Shown: positions 25,715 to 36,500 of the stretch, one piece after another
How the letters are laid out: every line of letters starts with the position of its first letter
Position numbering within the stretch: position 1 is the stretch's first letter
DNA from: Xylophilus sp. GOD-11R
GTDB lineage: Bacteria > Pseudomonadota > Gammaproteobacteria > Burkholderiales > Burkholderiaceae_C
DNA length: 64,000 nucleotides
Assembly: GCF_033546935.1 (NCBI RefSeq)
Contig: NZ_CP137854.1
Span: forward strand, 4,712,001-4,776,000
Reading direction: 5' to 3'
The notes under the pieces: model-generated
Database searches by the model: none
The model's input: the letters and a program-made list of their open reading frames with translations, nothing else
Told to the model about the DNA's origin: nothing
Position numbers and translations under genes: made by a program

Positions 25715-27433
25715 ATGCTGCCCTCCGTTCCCACGGCCGTCGCCCCGACGGCGCCCCATCCGCTTCGCCGACCCGATGCGCCGACACCAGCCACGGAGCA
25801 GCAGAGAGCCGTCACCACCTTCGAGCACCTCTCGCGCGAAGTTCAACAACTCATCACCGAAGTCGGCCTGCGCCGCAACGGGCACGAGCAAACGCTGGAC
25901 GTCGACGCGACGCAGGTCTTCAGCGGTCTCAACCAGGAACTTCGCGACACCTTCTCAGACCAACGTCCCGCGCTGCTGGCGATGCGCGCTCTGGAGGCAG
26001 CGCGCGACGACGCCGGCTGGCAGACGGCCTGGACCCGGCTCGCCGAAGTCCCGAAACAATGCCGCGACCTTTGCGTCGACTCGGTGTGGTCGGCCGTCAC
26101 CAGGCTCGCGCCGAAGTGGACCAACGAGCAGCTCGAGCAGACGCTGGCGAAGCTGCTGGGCCTGGACTGCGCCACGTTCAGACCCGTCGAAGGCGCTGTA
26201 TTGCCGTCGCGGCCTTGGCTCAGGGCCCTGCGCCTGCTGCTGGAGCGCGAGACCAGTCCCTCCCCCACGATCGTCGCCGGCCTGTTGCGCCTGGCCGAGG
26301 CACAGGGCCCGATACCGGCGAAGACCTGGCGCCGCCTGATGGAGCACGTTGCGCGAGCGGCCTCGCGGTGGCCGGCGCCGGACCCGGCATTCACGGAATT
26401 GCCCGGACTCGACGAGCGCCAGGTCGAAGAACTGACCGCCATCGTGGATTGTGCGGCGCTGGCCGGCGAAACCCTGGAGCCTGACGAACTGGGCGCCCTG
26501 GTGGAACGCGTGCAGCACGAGACCTCGCCGCCATGCCGTCACATCGCGCTCGACCTGCTGCTTCGGTGTCATGTTCCCCCGGGTTGCCACCGGCCACCGG
26601 CCTTGCTGGAGGCCGTGGGTCGCCTGCCGGCGGCCGAACTCGAACGAGCACTGCGCACCTTGGCCGGAATCGGCTCCAAACTGCACGCCCACGAATTCGT
26701 GGTGACCCACCTGGACCGCATGCCGCCCTCGACCGCGATGCGCTTCATCGACCTCAAGCGCGATTCGAGCTTCCTGCAGATCGAGTGCGGTGGCAGCCCG
26801 ACCAACCCACCCATCATCCACCCCTTGCTCGACCGCGCCCGCAGCGACCCCGGCGAACTCCGGCGCACGCTGGAAGTGATGGCCGATCGATCGCGTGCGG
26901 AACCCACCGGGATCCTGCGCTACCGCCTCGCCGCCGTCGCGATGCGCGAGAGCGCCGGCTTGCCGCCCGAGGACCGGATCGCGGTGCTGGCGCGTATTCC
27001 CTTCGCGTCGGTCGATGGCTGGGTGCCGGCCTGGGAAGAAACTTTGCGGCAGGCACCGCTGCCCGATACCAACGCAGGCCTGCTCGGCCGCGTGCGGGCG
27101 CTGACAGCCGGCCCCGCCTTGCCCGCCAACCTGCCGTGCCGGCTGGGAGAGCTGTACGCGCCGCTGGCCGCATTGCCGCCGCAGCAGCGCGCTGTTGCCC
27201 TGGAAACCGTGGCGCATATGTGTGCGAACGCACAACAAATGCCGCTCTCGAACGCCCACTGGCTGCGCCTGATCGACCTCTGCGAGAGCCTGCCTTTTCA
27301 TCTGCGCCGCCGACCGCTGGACGCGCTTCAAGCGAACGCGGCCCGGCGTGTTCGCGGCGCTCCGCCGCAATTGCAGGCGCTCGAAGACGCCACGGATGCC
27401 GCCCGGCGGGGCTGGCTCGCCGAGCAGGTCTGA
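25715..27433 (+). CDS. Putative type III effector, helical-repeat family A, copy 1
   Basis: 572 aa, no recognised family. The start MLPSVPTAVAPTAPHPLRRP is shared in style with three other loci here. The first acidic residue is Asp 21, and the first 30 residues are Pro/Thr/Ala-rich, as in type III secretion signals. Residues about 36-80 (FEHLSREVQQLI...GLNQELRDTF) resemble an F-box core (LPxEVxxxI...N..LR). The rest is regular amphipathic helices, probably a solenoid. It is paralogous over its whole length to the next gene; for example LCESLPFHLRR near the C terminus is identical. GC matches the host. It may act inside a eukaryotic host cell, which is inferred. Confidence 0.55.
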   Translation: MLPSVPTAVAPTAPHPLRRPDAPTPATEQQRAVTTFEHLSREVQQLITEVGLRRNGHEQTLDVDATQVFSGLNQELRDTFSDQRPALLAMRALEAARDDAGWQTAWTRLAEVPKQCRDLCVDSVWSAVTRLAPKWTNEQLEQTLAKLLGLDCATFRPVEGAVLPSRPWLRALRLLLERETSPSPTIVAGLLRLAEAQGPIPAKTWRRLMEHVARAASRWPAPDPAFTELPGLDERQVEELTAIVDCAALAGETLEPDELGALVERVQHETSPPCRHIALDLLLRCHVPPGCHRPPALLEAVGRLPAAELERALRTLAGIGSKLHAHEFVVTHLDRMPPSTAMRFIDLKRDSSFLQIECGGSPTNPPIIHPLLDRARSDPGELRRTLEVMADRSRAEPTGILRYRLAAVAMRESAGLPPEDRIAVLARIPFASVDGWVPAWEETLRQAPLPDTNAGLLGRVRALTAGPALPANLPCRLGELYAPLAALPPQQRAVALETVAHMCANAQQMPLSNAHWLRLIDLCESLPFHLRRRPLDALQANAARRVRGAPPQLQALEDATDAARRGWLAEQV

Positions 27434-27561
27434 GGCGCGCGCCCGGCGCCGGTCGCTGCGGTGGGCGCGGCTACGCAGAAGGGCAATCGACGGCATGCTG
27501 ACCAAGGTGCGAAACCACCGCAAGCGCGCTGCGCGGCGCGCGATGACGGATCCGGACATCG

Positions 27562-27584
27562 TTCGACACTGGCTCACGGGTTCG
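27562..27584 (+). promoter_or_regulatory. PIP-like TTCG repeat with one base short spacing
   Basis: TTCG (27562-27565), 15 bases, TTCG (27581-27584), ending 63 bases before the start at 27648. Both half-sites are exact, but the spacer is 15 rather than 16 and the base after the first half is A. Functional status is doubtful. Confidence 0.25.
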
Positions 27585-27647
27585 CGCGATCGGCGGCGGC
27601 GGCATCTGGGTTGGCGACCCGATCGGGCACGGGGAGCATCCGGCCCC

Positions 27648-29369
27648 ATGTTGCCCTCCACCGCCCTTTCCGCCACCGCCGCGACCTCGCGGCCAACTTC
27701 TCTCGCCGCGCAGGCCATCTCCACCGGCATCGCAGCACCGCCAACCCGCCTGGAAGAGCTCCCGGTCGAAGTCCACCAGCACATCGTAGGACTCGGCCTG
27801 CTCCGCGAGGGCCATGAAGGCTTGCTCGACGTCAGCGCCCTGCGAAGCCTGAACGGCCTCAACCACCGACTCCGCGCCACCTTCTCCGAGCAACGCCGCG
27901 CACTGATCGCCATGAGCGCGCTCGACGAAGCCGACGACGACACGAGCTGGCAGGCGGCCATGGCGCTGATGGCCGCCGTGCCGCCCCCATGGCGCGAACT
28001 CTGCCGCGAGAGCGCGTGGGCGGCCTTCGCCCGACGCGCGACGACGTGGAACGACGGGCCGCTGGAGCGCGAAATCGCACGTCAGCTCGAACTGAACCCA
28101 ACCACCTTCGCCCCGATCGACCGTGCGGCGCCTCCATCGCCCCTGTGCCGCAATGCCCTGCGCCTGCTGCTCGCCCGCGACAACAGCCCATCGCCCCTGC
28201 TGGTCGCCAGCCTGCTGCGCCAGGTGATGGCTGGCGGGCCGGTCGCGCCGGCGCAATGGCGTCGGTTGATGGCGCAGCTCGGCGAGTCGGCCCTGCGCTG
28301 GCAGGCGGCCGAAGGAGGCATGTTCGCGCTGCCTGCGCTCGGCGCGACGCAGAACGCCGATGTCGCCGCCGTGCTGGACTGCGCGGCCGCCGCCGGCCGT
28401 GTGCTTCAGCCCGCCGAACTGGCCCGGCTGGTGCAGCGCGTGGAGCGCGACACCTCGCCCGCCTGCCGCCCTGTCGCGCTCGACCTGCTGCTGCATGGTG
28501 CTGTTGCTCCGGGCGTTCGCTGGGAGCCCGTGCTGCACGACGCCGTGGCGCGCCTGCCGCCTGCCGATCTGGAAAAGGTCCTGATTCGCCTGACGCAGGA
28601 AACCTCCGATCCGGAAATCCGCGGTTTTGTGAATGCGCAGTCGGATCGACTGCCGGCGTCTGCGGCGATGCGCCTGGTCGACATTCAGAACGATGCGAAT
28701 TTCTTCGCGCCTGCGAACGATGCCGGTGCGGATCACCAGCCCACCATCGGCCGTCTGCTCGACCGCGCACGCGGTGACACGGCCGAAATGCGGCGCTTGC
28801 TGGAAGTCGTGGCCGACCGTTCACGCCACACGCTGCCGCAAGGCCGACACAGGCGCCTGGCTGCCATCGTCATACAGCAAGGCGACGACCTGCCGGCCGA
28901 AGATCGGCTCGCGGTACTGGCTCGGCTGCCGTCGGACCTGCTCGCTCTCGGGCAATGGGCCTACCACTGGAACCGTGCCGTAGATGAGGCTCCGCTGCCG
29001 GCCACCACCGCCGGCAGGCTCGACCGGGTCAGGTTGCTGACCGCCGGCGCGCAGCCAGTGGCGAATCTGCAACCACGGCTGGAAGAACTGGAACTGCCAT
29101 TACGAACCCTGCCGCAGGAACAGCGCTCCGCAGCCGTGGTCGCTGTCGCCCGCATGTGCGGCCATGCGCGGCATGCATCGATTGGCCAGAGAGCATGGCA
29201 CAGCCTGCTGGATCTGTGCGAAAGCCTGCCCTTTCATCTGCGGCGCCAGCCGCTGGAGGCACTGCAGGCCACCGCGGCCCAGCGCACTCGTGGCGTGCCA
29301 CCGCGACTGGCCACCGTGGTCGCCGCCACCGCGGCGGAGCGCCATCACTGGCTCGCGACGCACCCCTGA
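27648..29369 (+). CDS. Putative type III effector, helical-repeat family A, copy 2
   Basis: 573 aa. The frame is open further upstream (ATGs at 27495 and 27543), but the start at 27648 aligns with copy 1 (MLPS...) and gives a Ser/Thr/Ala-rich N terminus with no acidic residue before about position 36. Residues about 35-79 (RLEELPVEVHQHIVGLGL ... NHRLRATF) are the best F-box-like match in the window. The body consists of alpha helices aligned with copy 1 throughout, including ALDLLL, LLDRARGD and LCESLPFHLRR. It lies 214 bases after copy 1 in the same orientation, so it is a tandem duplication that has diverged. Host targets and secretion are inferred. Confidence 0.55.
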   Translation: MLPSTALSATAATSRPTSLAAQAISTGIAAPPTRLEELPVEVHQHIVGLGLLREGHEGLLDVSALRSLNGLNHRLRATFSEQRRALIAMSALDEADDDTSWQAAMALMAAVPPPWRELCRESAWAAFARRATTWNDGPLEREIARQLELNPTTFAPIDRAAPPSPLCRNALRLLLARDNSPSPLLVASLLRQVMAGGPVAPAQWRRLMAQLGESALRWQAAEGGMFALPALGATQNADVAAVLDCAAAAGRVLQPAELARLVQRVERDTSPACRPVALDLLLHGAVAPGVRWEPVLHDAVARLPPADLEKVLIRLTQETSDPEIRGFVNAQSDRLPASAAMRLVDIQNDANFFAPANDAGADHQPTIGRLLDRARGDTAEMRRLLEVVADRSRHTLPQGRHRRLAAIVIQQGDDLPAEDRLAVLARLPSDLLALGQWAYHWNRAVDEAPLPATTAGRLDRVRLLTAGAQPVANLQPRLEELELPLRTLPQEQRSAAVVAVARMCGHARHASIGQRAWHSLLDLCESLPFHLRRQPLEALQATAAQRTRGVPPRLATVVAATAAERHHWLATHP

Positions 29370-29379
29370 TCCAAAGGCT

Positions 29380-30048
29380 TCAACCAGGCGACGCGACGGC
29401 CACCGGCACCAGCCACACCTGGCCGCCGCCCACCGCATACAGCCGTTGGCCGGCCGTCGGTGCCAGCACATGGGTGCCGGTGAAGTCGCCGAAAGCCGGC
29501 AGCACTGTCAGTCCGTCCTCCTGCACGAAACACGGCAGGCGCAAAGCGTCACGCCCCGGTCCGCGTAGCCGTACCGCCGGATGCACATGCCCGGCCAGCA
29601 CGTGATGCCCGTCATGGATCTGCGGATGGTGGCAGCAGGCGAACGGGCCCACGACCCAGGGTTCGTCGACCACCGCGATACCGAGCGACGACGGCGGATC
29701 ACCGGCATGGCTGTCGTGATTGCCCCGCACCAGCACCACCTCCAGCGCCGCATGCGCCAAGCGCCAGTCGTGCAGCGCCGCCATCACCTCGGGCGTGCGC
29801 GATTCGGCCGCGTGCAAAAAATCACCCAGCACCACCAGCCGACGTGCGGCATGGCGCGTGAGCAAAGCTTCCAGTCGACCCAGGTTGGACCGCGTGGTGC
29901 CGGACGGCACCGGCAGGCCACGCGCCCGAAAGACCGCCGCCTTGCCCAGATGCAGATCGGCGATGAAAAGCGTGGCTCCGGCCGGCCACCACAAAGCCGG
30001 GTCGGGCAGCAGATGGACGGTTTCGCCGTCGATGTTCAGATGGGCCAT
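29380..30048 (-). CDS. pdeM: Ligase-associated DNA damage response phosphoesterase PdeM
   Basis: 222 aa from the ATG complementary to 30046-30048. Calcineurin-like metallophosphoesterase motifs occur in order: IADLHLGK (Asp31, His33), VVLGDFLHA, VRGNHDSHAG and VLAGHVHPAV. This arrangement fits PdeM, which accompanies an Lhr-type helicase, an ATP-dependent ligase and an MBL-fold exonuclease in a conserved DNA-repair set. All four are present within 29.4-41.1 kb on this strand, though separated by insertions. It is convergent with the effector-like gene, 10 bases apart. Confidence 0.9.
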   Translation of the reverse strand: MAHLNIDGETVHLLPDPALWWPAGATLFIADLHLGKAAVFRARGLPVPSGTTRSNLGRLEALLTRHAARRLVVLGDFLHAAESRTPEVMAALHDWRLAHAALEVVLVRGNHDSHAGDPPSSLGIAVVDEPWVVGPFACCHHPQIHDGHHVLAGHVHPAVRLRGPGRDALRLPCFVQEDGLTVLPAFGDFTGTHVLAPTAGQRLYAVGGGQVWLVPVAVASPG

Positions 30049-30123
30049 GGGCCCTCGATTAAGCCAGCGCCGCGCGACCGCGCTGCAGCAGCCTGTAATG
30101 TCGTGGCCACTAGGATCCCAGGC

Positions 30124-30669
30124 ATGACACAGCGGAAAAAAGCCATTCTCATACCCGGCAACGGCGGCGGGTCCACCCACGACGACTGGTTTCCCTATGT
30201 GGCCGAAGGGCTGCGCCAGCGTGGCTGCGAGGTCGTATCACCCGGCACCTGGCCCGACCCGATGCTGGCGCGCGCCGCCTATTGGCTGCCCTACCTCGAA
30301 CAACTGGGCACCGGCGAGAACACCATCCTGGTCGGCTTCTCGTCCGGCGCCATCGCGGCCATGCGCCACGCCGAGCGCCACCGCATCCTCGGCTCGATAC
30401 TGGTCGCGGGTTATCACACCACGCTGGGCATCGAGGCCGAGGTGGTCAGCGGCTATTTCGACGAACCCTGGCAGTGGGAACGCATCCGTGGCAACCAGCG
30501 ATGGATCGTGCAACTCAATTCGCCGAGCGATCCCTTCATTCCGATCGAAGAAGCGCGCTTCCTGCATCGGCAACTGCAGAGCGACTACCACGAGGTCGCC
30601 AACCGCGGCCATTTCTATCCGATGACCGAGTTCCCGGAACTGTTGGCCGCGGTCGAACGCTACCTGTGA
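30124..30669 (+). CDS. RBBP9/YdeN-family alpha/beta hydrolase
   Basis: 181 aa from the ATG at 30124. AILIPGNGGGSTHDDWFPY is the oxyanion/N-terminal signature of the RBBP9 group. The nucleophile elbow is GFSSG (Ser 73), with Asp in SPSDPFIP and His in NRGHFYP. It is a small serine hydrolase of unknown substrate. It lies on the opposite strand between pdeM and the helicase and so breaks the repair cluster. It ends 4 bases before the helicase stop (convergent). Confidence 0.83.
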   Translation: MTQRKKAILIPGNGGGSTHDDWFPYVAEGLRQRGCEVVSPGTWPDPMLARAAYWLPYLEQLGTGENTILVGFSSGAIAAMRHAERHRILGSILVAGYHTTLGIEAEVVSGYFDEPWQWERIRGNQRWIVQLNSPSDPFIPIEEARFLHRQLQSDYHEVANRGHFYPMTEFPELLAAVERYL

Positions 30670-30673
30670 CCGG

Positions 30674-33418
30674 CTAGAGCAAAGGCAAGGGCCGCGACGG
30701 CTTGCGTTCGCGGCGCGGGCGGTTGACCGTCTTGCCGTCCACCGGCGTCAGCGAAAAATCCAGGTCGCGCTTGATCGCCGCGGCCGCGGCCTGCTCCTCG
30801 GCCGTCTGCGGCTCTGGCGGCGACACGCGCGGCGGGCCGTGGCGGGGGCGGCGGGAGCGCTTTTCCTCGGCCTGTGCCGCATCGGGCCCGCGCCCTTCGG
30901 CTGCGTCCTCGAGCTGCAGCACCATGCGCGCGATGCGGTCGGCCAGATTCTCGTTGGTCAGCTTTTCGCGGAACAGCTCGATCATCAAGGGAAAGGCGAA
31001 CGGCCCCGGGCGCTCCAGGTGCTTCACCACCAGGCGCTGCGTCTGCATCTTGCGCAGGCTGGAGAGCAGCTGGCCGATGTCCAGCTCCTGGCTCAGCACC
31101 TCCTCGTCGGCCTGGCGCAGGAGCATGTTGTCCTGGTCGTACTTCTGGAACACCTCGAAGAACAGCTGCGCCGACGCCTGCAGCTGCCGGTTGCTGCGGC
31201 GCTCACCGGGATGGCTCTGGAAGATGAGGCCCGACACCCGCGCGATCTCGCGGAACCGCCGGCGCGACATCTCGGTCGCGTTCAGGCTGCCCAGCACTTC
31301 CTGCAGCAAGGCCTGCGGTTGCTCGTCGAGCCGCATCAGTTCCGGCAGCAGGTCTGCCCAGTCGCGCGGCGTGGCGCTGATCAGCTCCAGGCCGTAGTCG
31401 TTGATCGCGATGGAAAACGTGCCCTGCTCGCGCTGCGCCGCGCGCCAGGCGAAGAGGCTCGCCAGGCCGATGTGCGCATGGCGACCGGCAAAGGGATACA
31501 TGAACAGATGCCAGCCCTCGCGGGTGCGCAGGGTTTCGACCAGCAGCACGCCCGGCACCGGCAGCGCCGACCAGCGCTGCTGCAGCTCCAGCAGCGGACG
31601 CACGCTGCGCAGCTCGGGCGAATCGAAACGCTCTGCTTCGGCCAGACCCATCTGTTCCACCAGCGATGCCGCCAGCACCGTCGACAAGGCCATGCGCGAG
31701 CCGCCCCAGCGCGGCACCGTCGGCCGGCCGGCGGTGGCCCGCTTCACGTAGGCGGTCATCTGCTCGATCTTCACCATCTCCAGCACCCGGCCGGCGAAGA
31801 TGAAGCAGTCGCCGGGCTGCAGGCGCGAGAGAAAGCTTTCTTCCATCGTGCCCAGGCGCGCACCGTTCTTGATCTGCACCACCATCGACGCATCGCTGAC
31901 GATGGTGCCGATGTTGCTGCGATGGCGCCGCGCCAGGCGCTTGTCGGTGAGCCGCCAGACGCCGTGCTCGTCGGGCTGCACCCGGTGGTAGTCCGGGTAG
32001 GCGGCGAGCGACGGGCCACCGCGCGAGACGAAGTCCAGGCACCAGTCCCACACCGCGCGCGGCAGGCCACGGTAGGCCGCCGTGCGTCGCACTTCGGCGT
32101 AAAGCGGCTCCGGCTCGAAGCCGCCGCCGAGCGCGACGGTCGCCAGGTGCTGCACCAGCACGTCCACCGGCTGGTGCGGCGAAACCCGGTTCTCGACATG
32201 GCCGGCGCGCACCGCAGCGCGCGCGGCGGCGGCCTCGATGATCTCCAGGCTGTGCGTTGGCACCAGCGTCACCCGCGACGGCCGTCCGGGCGCGTGGCCC
32301 GATCGCCCGGCGCGCTGCAACAGCCGGGCCACGCCCTTGGGCGAGCCGATCTGCATCACCCGCTCCACCGGCAGAAAGTCCACACCCAGGTCGAGACTGC
32401 TGGTGCAGACCACCGCCTTGAGCGTGCCCGCCTTGAGCCCCTGCTCCACCCACTCACGCACACCGCGGTCGAGCGAGCCGTGGTGAATCGCCAGCACGCC
32501 CGCCCAGTCCGGTCGCGCTTCGAGGATGGCCTTGTACCAAAGCTCCGCCTGCGAACGCACATTGACGAAGACCAGCGTGGTGCCGGCCTGGTCGAGCTCG
32601 GCCACCACCTGCGGCAGCATGCGCAGCCCCAGGTGGCCGGCCCAGCTGAAGCGCGCGGCGTTCTCGGGCAGCAGGGTATCGATGACCAGGCGCTTGTCGA
32701 TCTTGCCTTGCACCAGCACGCCGGCGTCGTCGGGTTCGCGCGGGCCGAGCAGCGTTTCCATGGCCTCCTGCAGATTGCCGAGCGTGGCCGACATGCCCCA
32801 CACCCGCAGTGCCGGGTTCCAGCCGCGCAGCCGGGCGATGGCCAGCTGCAGCTGCACACCGCGCTTGTTGCCCAGCAGTTCGTGCCATTCGTCGGCCACC
32901 ACCAGTTGCACGCTGCGCAGTACTTCGTGCGCATCGGCGCGGGCCAGCAGCAGGGTGAAGCTCTCCGGCGTGGTGACCAGCACCGTCGGCAGCCGGCGCG
33001 ACTGCGCACTGCGCTCGCCGCTTTCGGTATCACCGGTACGCGCGCCGGCGGTCCAGCGGGCGATGCCGGCATGCCGTGCGCCCAGGTCGTCCAGCGGCCG
33101 GCGCAAGGCCGCCAGCGTGTCGGCCGCCAGGGCGCGCATCGGCGTGATCCACAGCACCGTCAGGGGCGCTGCCGGCGGTGCCCGGCGGCTGGACGGAGCA
33201 TTGCCATCGTCGAATGCCTGGTGTGCGAAGGCCTGCACCGCGCCCAGCCACACCGCGTAGGTCTTGCCGGCGCCGGTGGTGGCGTGCAGCAGGCCGGAAC
33301 GCCCCTCGGCCAGGGCCTTCCAGACCTGCTTTTGAAACGGAAACGGCTTCCATTGCTGCTCGGCGAACCAGTCGGCAACGGCGTGGCGCGCGGCGGCCGG
33401 GCGAGGCAAGGCATTCAT
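30674..33418 (-). CDS. Ligase-associated DNA damage response DExH helicase (Lhr-type)
   Basis: 914 aa from ATG 33418 (a second ATG at 33421 directly precedes it). The helicase core includes FPFQKQVW (Q-motif-like), TTGAGKT Walker A at about residues 47-53, [15 protein letters not shown] (DEWH box), MSATLG, and the helicase C block with HHGSLD and [13 protein letters not shown] (motif VI). A long C-terminal Lhr/winged-helix region follows, ending in a basic tail. It is the ATP-driven DNA translocase of the four-gene repair set. Confidence 0.93.
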   Translation of the reverse strand: MNALPRPAAARHAVADWFAEQQWKPFPFQKQVWKALAEGRSGLLHATTGAGKTYAVWLGAVQAFAHQAFDDGNAPSSRRAPPAAPLTVLWITPMRALAADTLAALRRPLDDLGARHAGIARWTAGARTGDTESGERSAQSRRLPTVLVTTPESFTLLLARADAHEVLRSVQLVVADEWHELLGNKRGVQLQLAIARLRGWNPALRVWGMSATLGNLQEAMETLLGPREPDDAGVLVQGKIDKRLVIDTLLPENAARFSWAGHLGLRMLPQVVAELDQAGTTLVFVNVRSQAELWYKAILEARPDWAGVLAIHHGSLDRGVREWVEQGLKAGTLKAVVCTSSLDLGVDFLPVERVMQIGSPKGVARLLQRAGRSGHAPGRPSRVTLVPTHSLEIIEAAAARAAVRAGHVENRVSPHQPVDVLVQHLATVALGGGFEPEPLYAEVRRTAAYRGLPRAVWDWCLDFVSRGGPSLAAYPDYHRVQPDEHGVWRLTDKRLARRHRSNIGTIVSDASMVVQIKNGARLGTMEESFLSRLQPGDCFIFAGRVLEMVKIEQMTAYVKRATAGRPTVPRWGGSRMALSTVLAASLVEQMGLAEAERFDSPELRSVRPLLELQQRWSALPVPGVLLVETLRTREGWHLFMYPFAGRHAHIGLASLFAWRAAQREQGTFSIAINDYGLELISATPRDWADLLPELMRLDEQPQALLQEVLGSLNATEMSRRRFREIARVSGLIFQSHPGERRSNRQLQASAQLFFEVFQKYDQDNMLLRQADEEVLSQELDIGQLLSSLRKMQTQRLVVKHLERPGPFAFPLMIELFREKLTNENLADRIARMVLQLEDAAEGRGPDAAQAEEKRSRRPRHGPPRVSPPEPQTAEEQAAAAAIKRDLDFSLTPVDGKTVNRPRRERKPSRPLPLL

Positions 33419-33495
33419 CATCCGCATTCTGTCCGAGGCGGCCACGACCGGCGTCGGCATGGCGGGCAGATGGCTGTAGGACCGCCTTGCATGAC

Positions 33496-33520
33496 TTCGC
33501 CTCGAACGACACGGCTTCGG
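33496..33520 (+). promoter_or_regulatory. Perfect PIP/hrpII box
   Basis: TTCGC (33496-33500), 15 bases, TTCGG (33516-33520): an exact match to TTCGB-N15-TTCGB, the binding element of HrpX/HrpB-type activators of type III secretion genes. It ends 61 bases before the ATG of the 1595-aa gene. A strict YANNNT -10 at 30-32 bases is not present; CAAATC at 33551 is the nearest. Confidence 0.6.
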
Positions 33521-33581
33521 CCGCGACACCACTTGGCGCCAGCGTCCATCCAAATCATCGATTTCACAAAAAGGAGACACG

Positions 33582-36500
33582 ATGATCCGAACGCTTCCCC
33601 CTTCAACTCCACCGCAGGCGTTTCCCACGCGCACTCAGCGGTCGCACCAAAGTCGCGGATCCGGAAGGTCGACCGAGGGTGTGCAAACCGACGATCAGGG
33701 GCCTCACCTGCTGGTGACCCGGTTTCCTGACAAGCCAACGGCGATGTCCAGCGAATTCGCGCCTCGGTCCCGCCACGCGAACATGAGTTCCGGTCTGCCC
33801 GATGCGATGGTGGAACATCTGGGGGGGTTTTGTGGCACCGCCGTCTTCGACATCCCGGCCGAGCTGGTGCAAAAAGCCCTGGCCTTGCAGGCTCTGAGGA
33901 CCGATGCCGATGCCGATGACACAACACCAACCGAATTGGCGACCGACCGCGTGGTGGCCGCGGCCCTCGCCATCGACAGCCGCACCAAGAAGCCCACCGA
34001 AGACGATGTGCGGACGCTGCGCACCGCCGTAAGAGCACTGGCGGCCCAGATCGATCCGCATTGGCGCCAGCTCCATCCGGTCGAGGCGCAGGACATCGAC
34101 TTTTCGACCATCGGCCTCAAGCGAAAGGGCGTCAACAGACCGCTTCGCCGCATCATGCGCAACTTTCACAGCCAGAGCGCCGAGGTCTCGAGCGCGGTGG
34201 CCCACGTCTCGATCAGCATGACCGACGTCGACCGACGCAATGCGCGCATCTGCCACGCCGCGCGGGCGCGCCTTCCGCAGCACGCCGGGCCGCACACCCT
34301 CGAGACCCTGCCCGCGGGGGTGACACCGCGCGATGCCATCGTGGCGCAGCTCACGCCCGCCCTGCTCGACGATATCCGCGACCAGGTGCTCGGCCACATC
34401 GACGACGCCTTCCTGACCAACGTTCGCCGCCACGCCAAGAAGGCCGGCGGCGCGCTGTGGAACGCCATCGCCGACGACGACAAGGAGCTCACCCGCACCC
34501 GCGCCCAGCTTGTCTCCGAAATGCTCGACCTGGGTAATCCGCAATCCGGTTTGAGCCGCGCGCTGGATGCGCTGGCGCCGCGCCTGTTGGAACATCCTCG
34601 CCTGGCCACCCTGCGCGGGCTGGAGCGTCACGACACGATCCTGAGGATCGCCGCCGAAACGTTTGACCAGGTGATGCAACCGAGCGCCGAAGAAGCCGAA
34701 CGCACCGCCGACCTGATCATCGAGCTCGGCGAGGAACTGCAACGCAACTGCGACAGCATCCATCTCGAGGCGATGCGTCGCCTGCGCCGGGAATCAGAAA
34801 ACCTGCCGCCCGACTGTCCAAGCGAAGTCGTGGCCGAAATGGTAGAGCGGGCCACCAAGCAGACCAGCAAGCAGATCGACACCGAGCGCACGCGCATATT
34901 CGATGAGTTCCGGCGGCGCAATGGCGGCGAATTCGGCTGCACCATGCTCAGCGAGCAGATCCGCGAGAACTGCAACATCGAGTACTACAAAAGCCTGATG
35001 CTGCCCGGAGGCGTCTGGGGCACGGTGTCGCGTGTAGTGCTGGCCGCCCTTGCCGTCATCAAGGGGCCGGCCGGCATCGCGATCAGCGTGGCCGGCGCGG
35101 CGCTGGGACAGTACGCCGCAGCGATCGCCTCGCAAGCCAGCGCCGGTGCCACGGGCGCAGCCAGTGCCGATCTGCGGCCCTTCGACTCGGCCCAGACGAT
35201 CAGGGGCATGGTCGACCCGCAGATCTACTGGAACCAGCGCAATCTGAGCAAGACGATGCAGAAGATCGGCCAGCAAACGCTGGCCGAATACACCCGGCCG
35301 GACAGCCCCGCCGGCCTGGAATGTCGCTGCAAGGTGCACGAACTCGAAGTCGCCAAGGGCTACGACCTCCAGGCGCGGCACGATCTGGCGCCCGAACTCT
35401 TCGTGCTGGCCGAGTACGCCGATCACATGATGGGCCGCGATCACTTCGGGCTCGACAACGCCCTGCCACCACCCTTGCGCGTGGCCGCGCTGCTGCTCGA
35501 ATACGCGGACGAACTGCCGGATCTGCATCAGCTCCAGACGCCGGGCCAGCCGATGTCCGAGGCCCATCGGCGCACCGTGATCGCCGCGCTCATCGAGGCG
35601 ATCCACCGCCGCTCCGAGAATGATCCGGTAGCCGATGTCGAGACCATGGCCCGACGCGTGCGCGACCGGGTCGACGAATTGGTGCAGGCCTCGGGCCTCG
35701 ACCGCCAGGCGATGGCCGACGACACCACGCCGGACATCGTCGCCATGCATGCCGGCGGCATCGAATTCATGGCGCTGATCCGCTTGTTCATGTCGACCGT
35801 CGGCGTGACCGAGCAGGCGCTGTTCGAATCCAAAGGCTTTCTGTCGGCGCAATACCGGGGGCTGCTGGTCAGCGCGATCGTGGGGTTCGTGGGGCAAATC
35901 CTCGTCGGTATCGGCGCGGTCATTGCCATTCCCGCGGCCATTGCCCATGGCGGGCCGCTCGCGGGCCTGGGCGCCGGGCTTTTCTTCGCCGCGCTGTCCT
36001 ACGGGGTCGGCTCGTTCTCCCGCGATGCGGGCTCGGTGGCCTGGTACCACGCCGACCGGCGCGCACAGAGCCACGCCATCGTCTACGGGCTGATGCGTTC
36101 GGCGCACGCCAAGCCGCTCACCGGGGACCGCAACCGCTATCGCGCCAGCATCCTCAAGGCCATCCACGGCAACCATGTGCCGCTCTACACGCGCCGCATG
36201 ACCCAACTGGCGGCCAGCGTCCGCGCCGAGTGGGAAACGCAGCTCATGAAAGGAAGCTCGCGGCAGGCGCAGATGGGATTCGAATTCCTGCATTTGCTGG
36301 AGCAGACGTCGACCGCCCGACCCCGGCCACGATTCGCCGCCGAGCTGGCTGGGCGCTCCATGGACGCCATGCACGAGGTGGCGGCGGCGCGCAAACACAA
36401 GGGCGTGATCGACACCCACTTCGCGGCCATGGACCTCGTCTCGGCTTCGTCCGACGCCGCCCAGCAACTGCTGCGCAAACCGGTCAGCGCGATCAACGAC

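Noticed and set aside
30839..33730. Long plus-strand open frame over the helicase gene
   Set aside because: Low-complexity His/Arg/Gln translation with no motifs; the minus-strand Lhr-type helicase explains the region.
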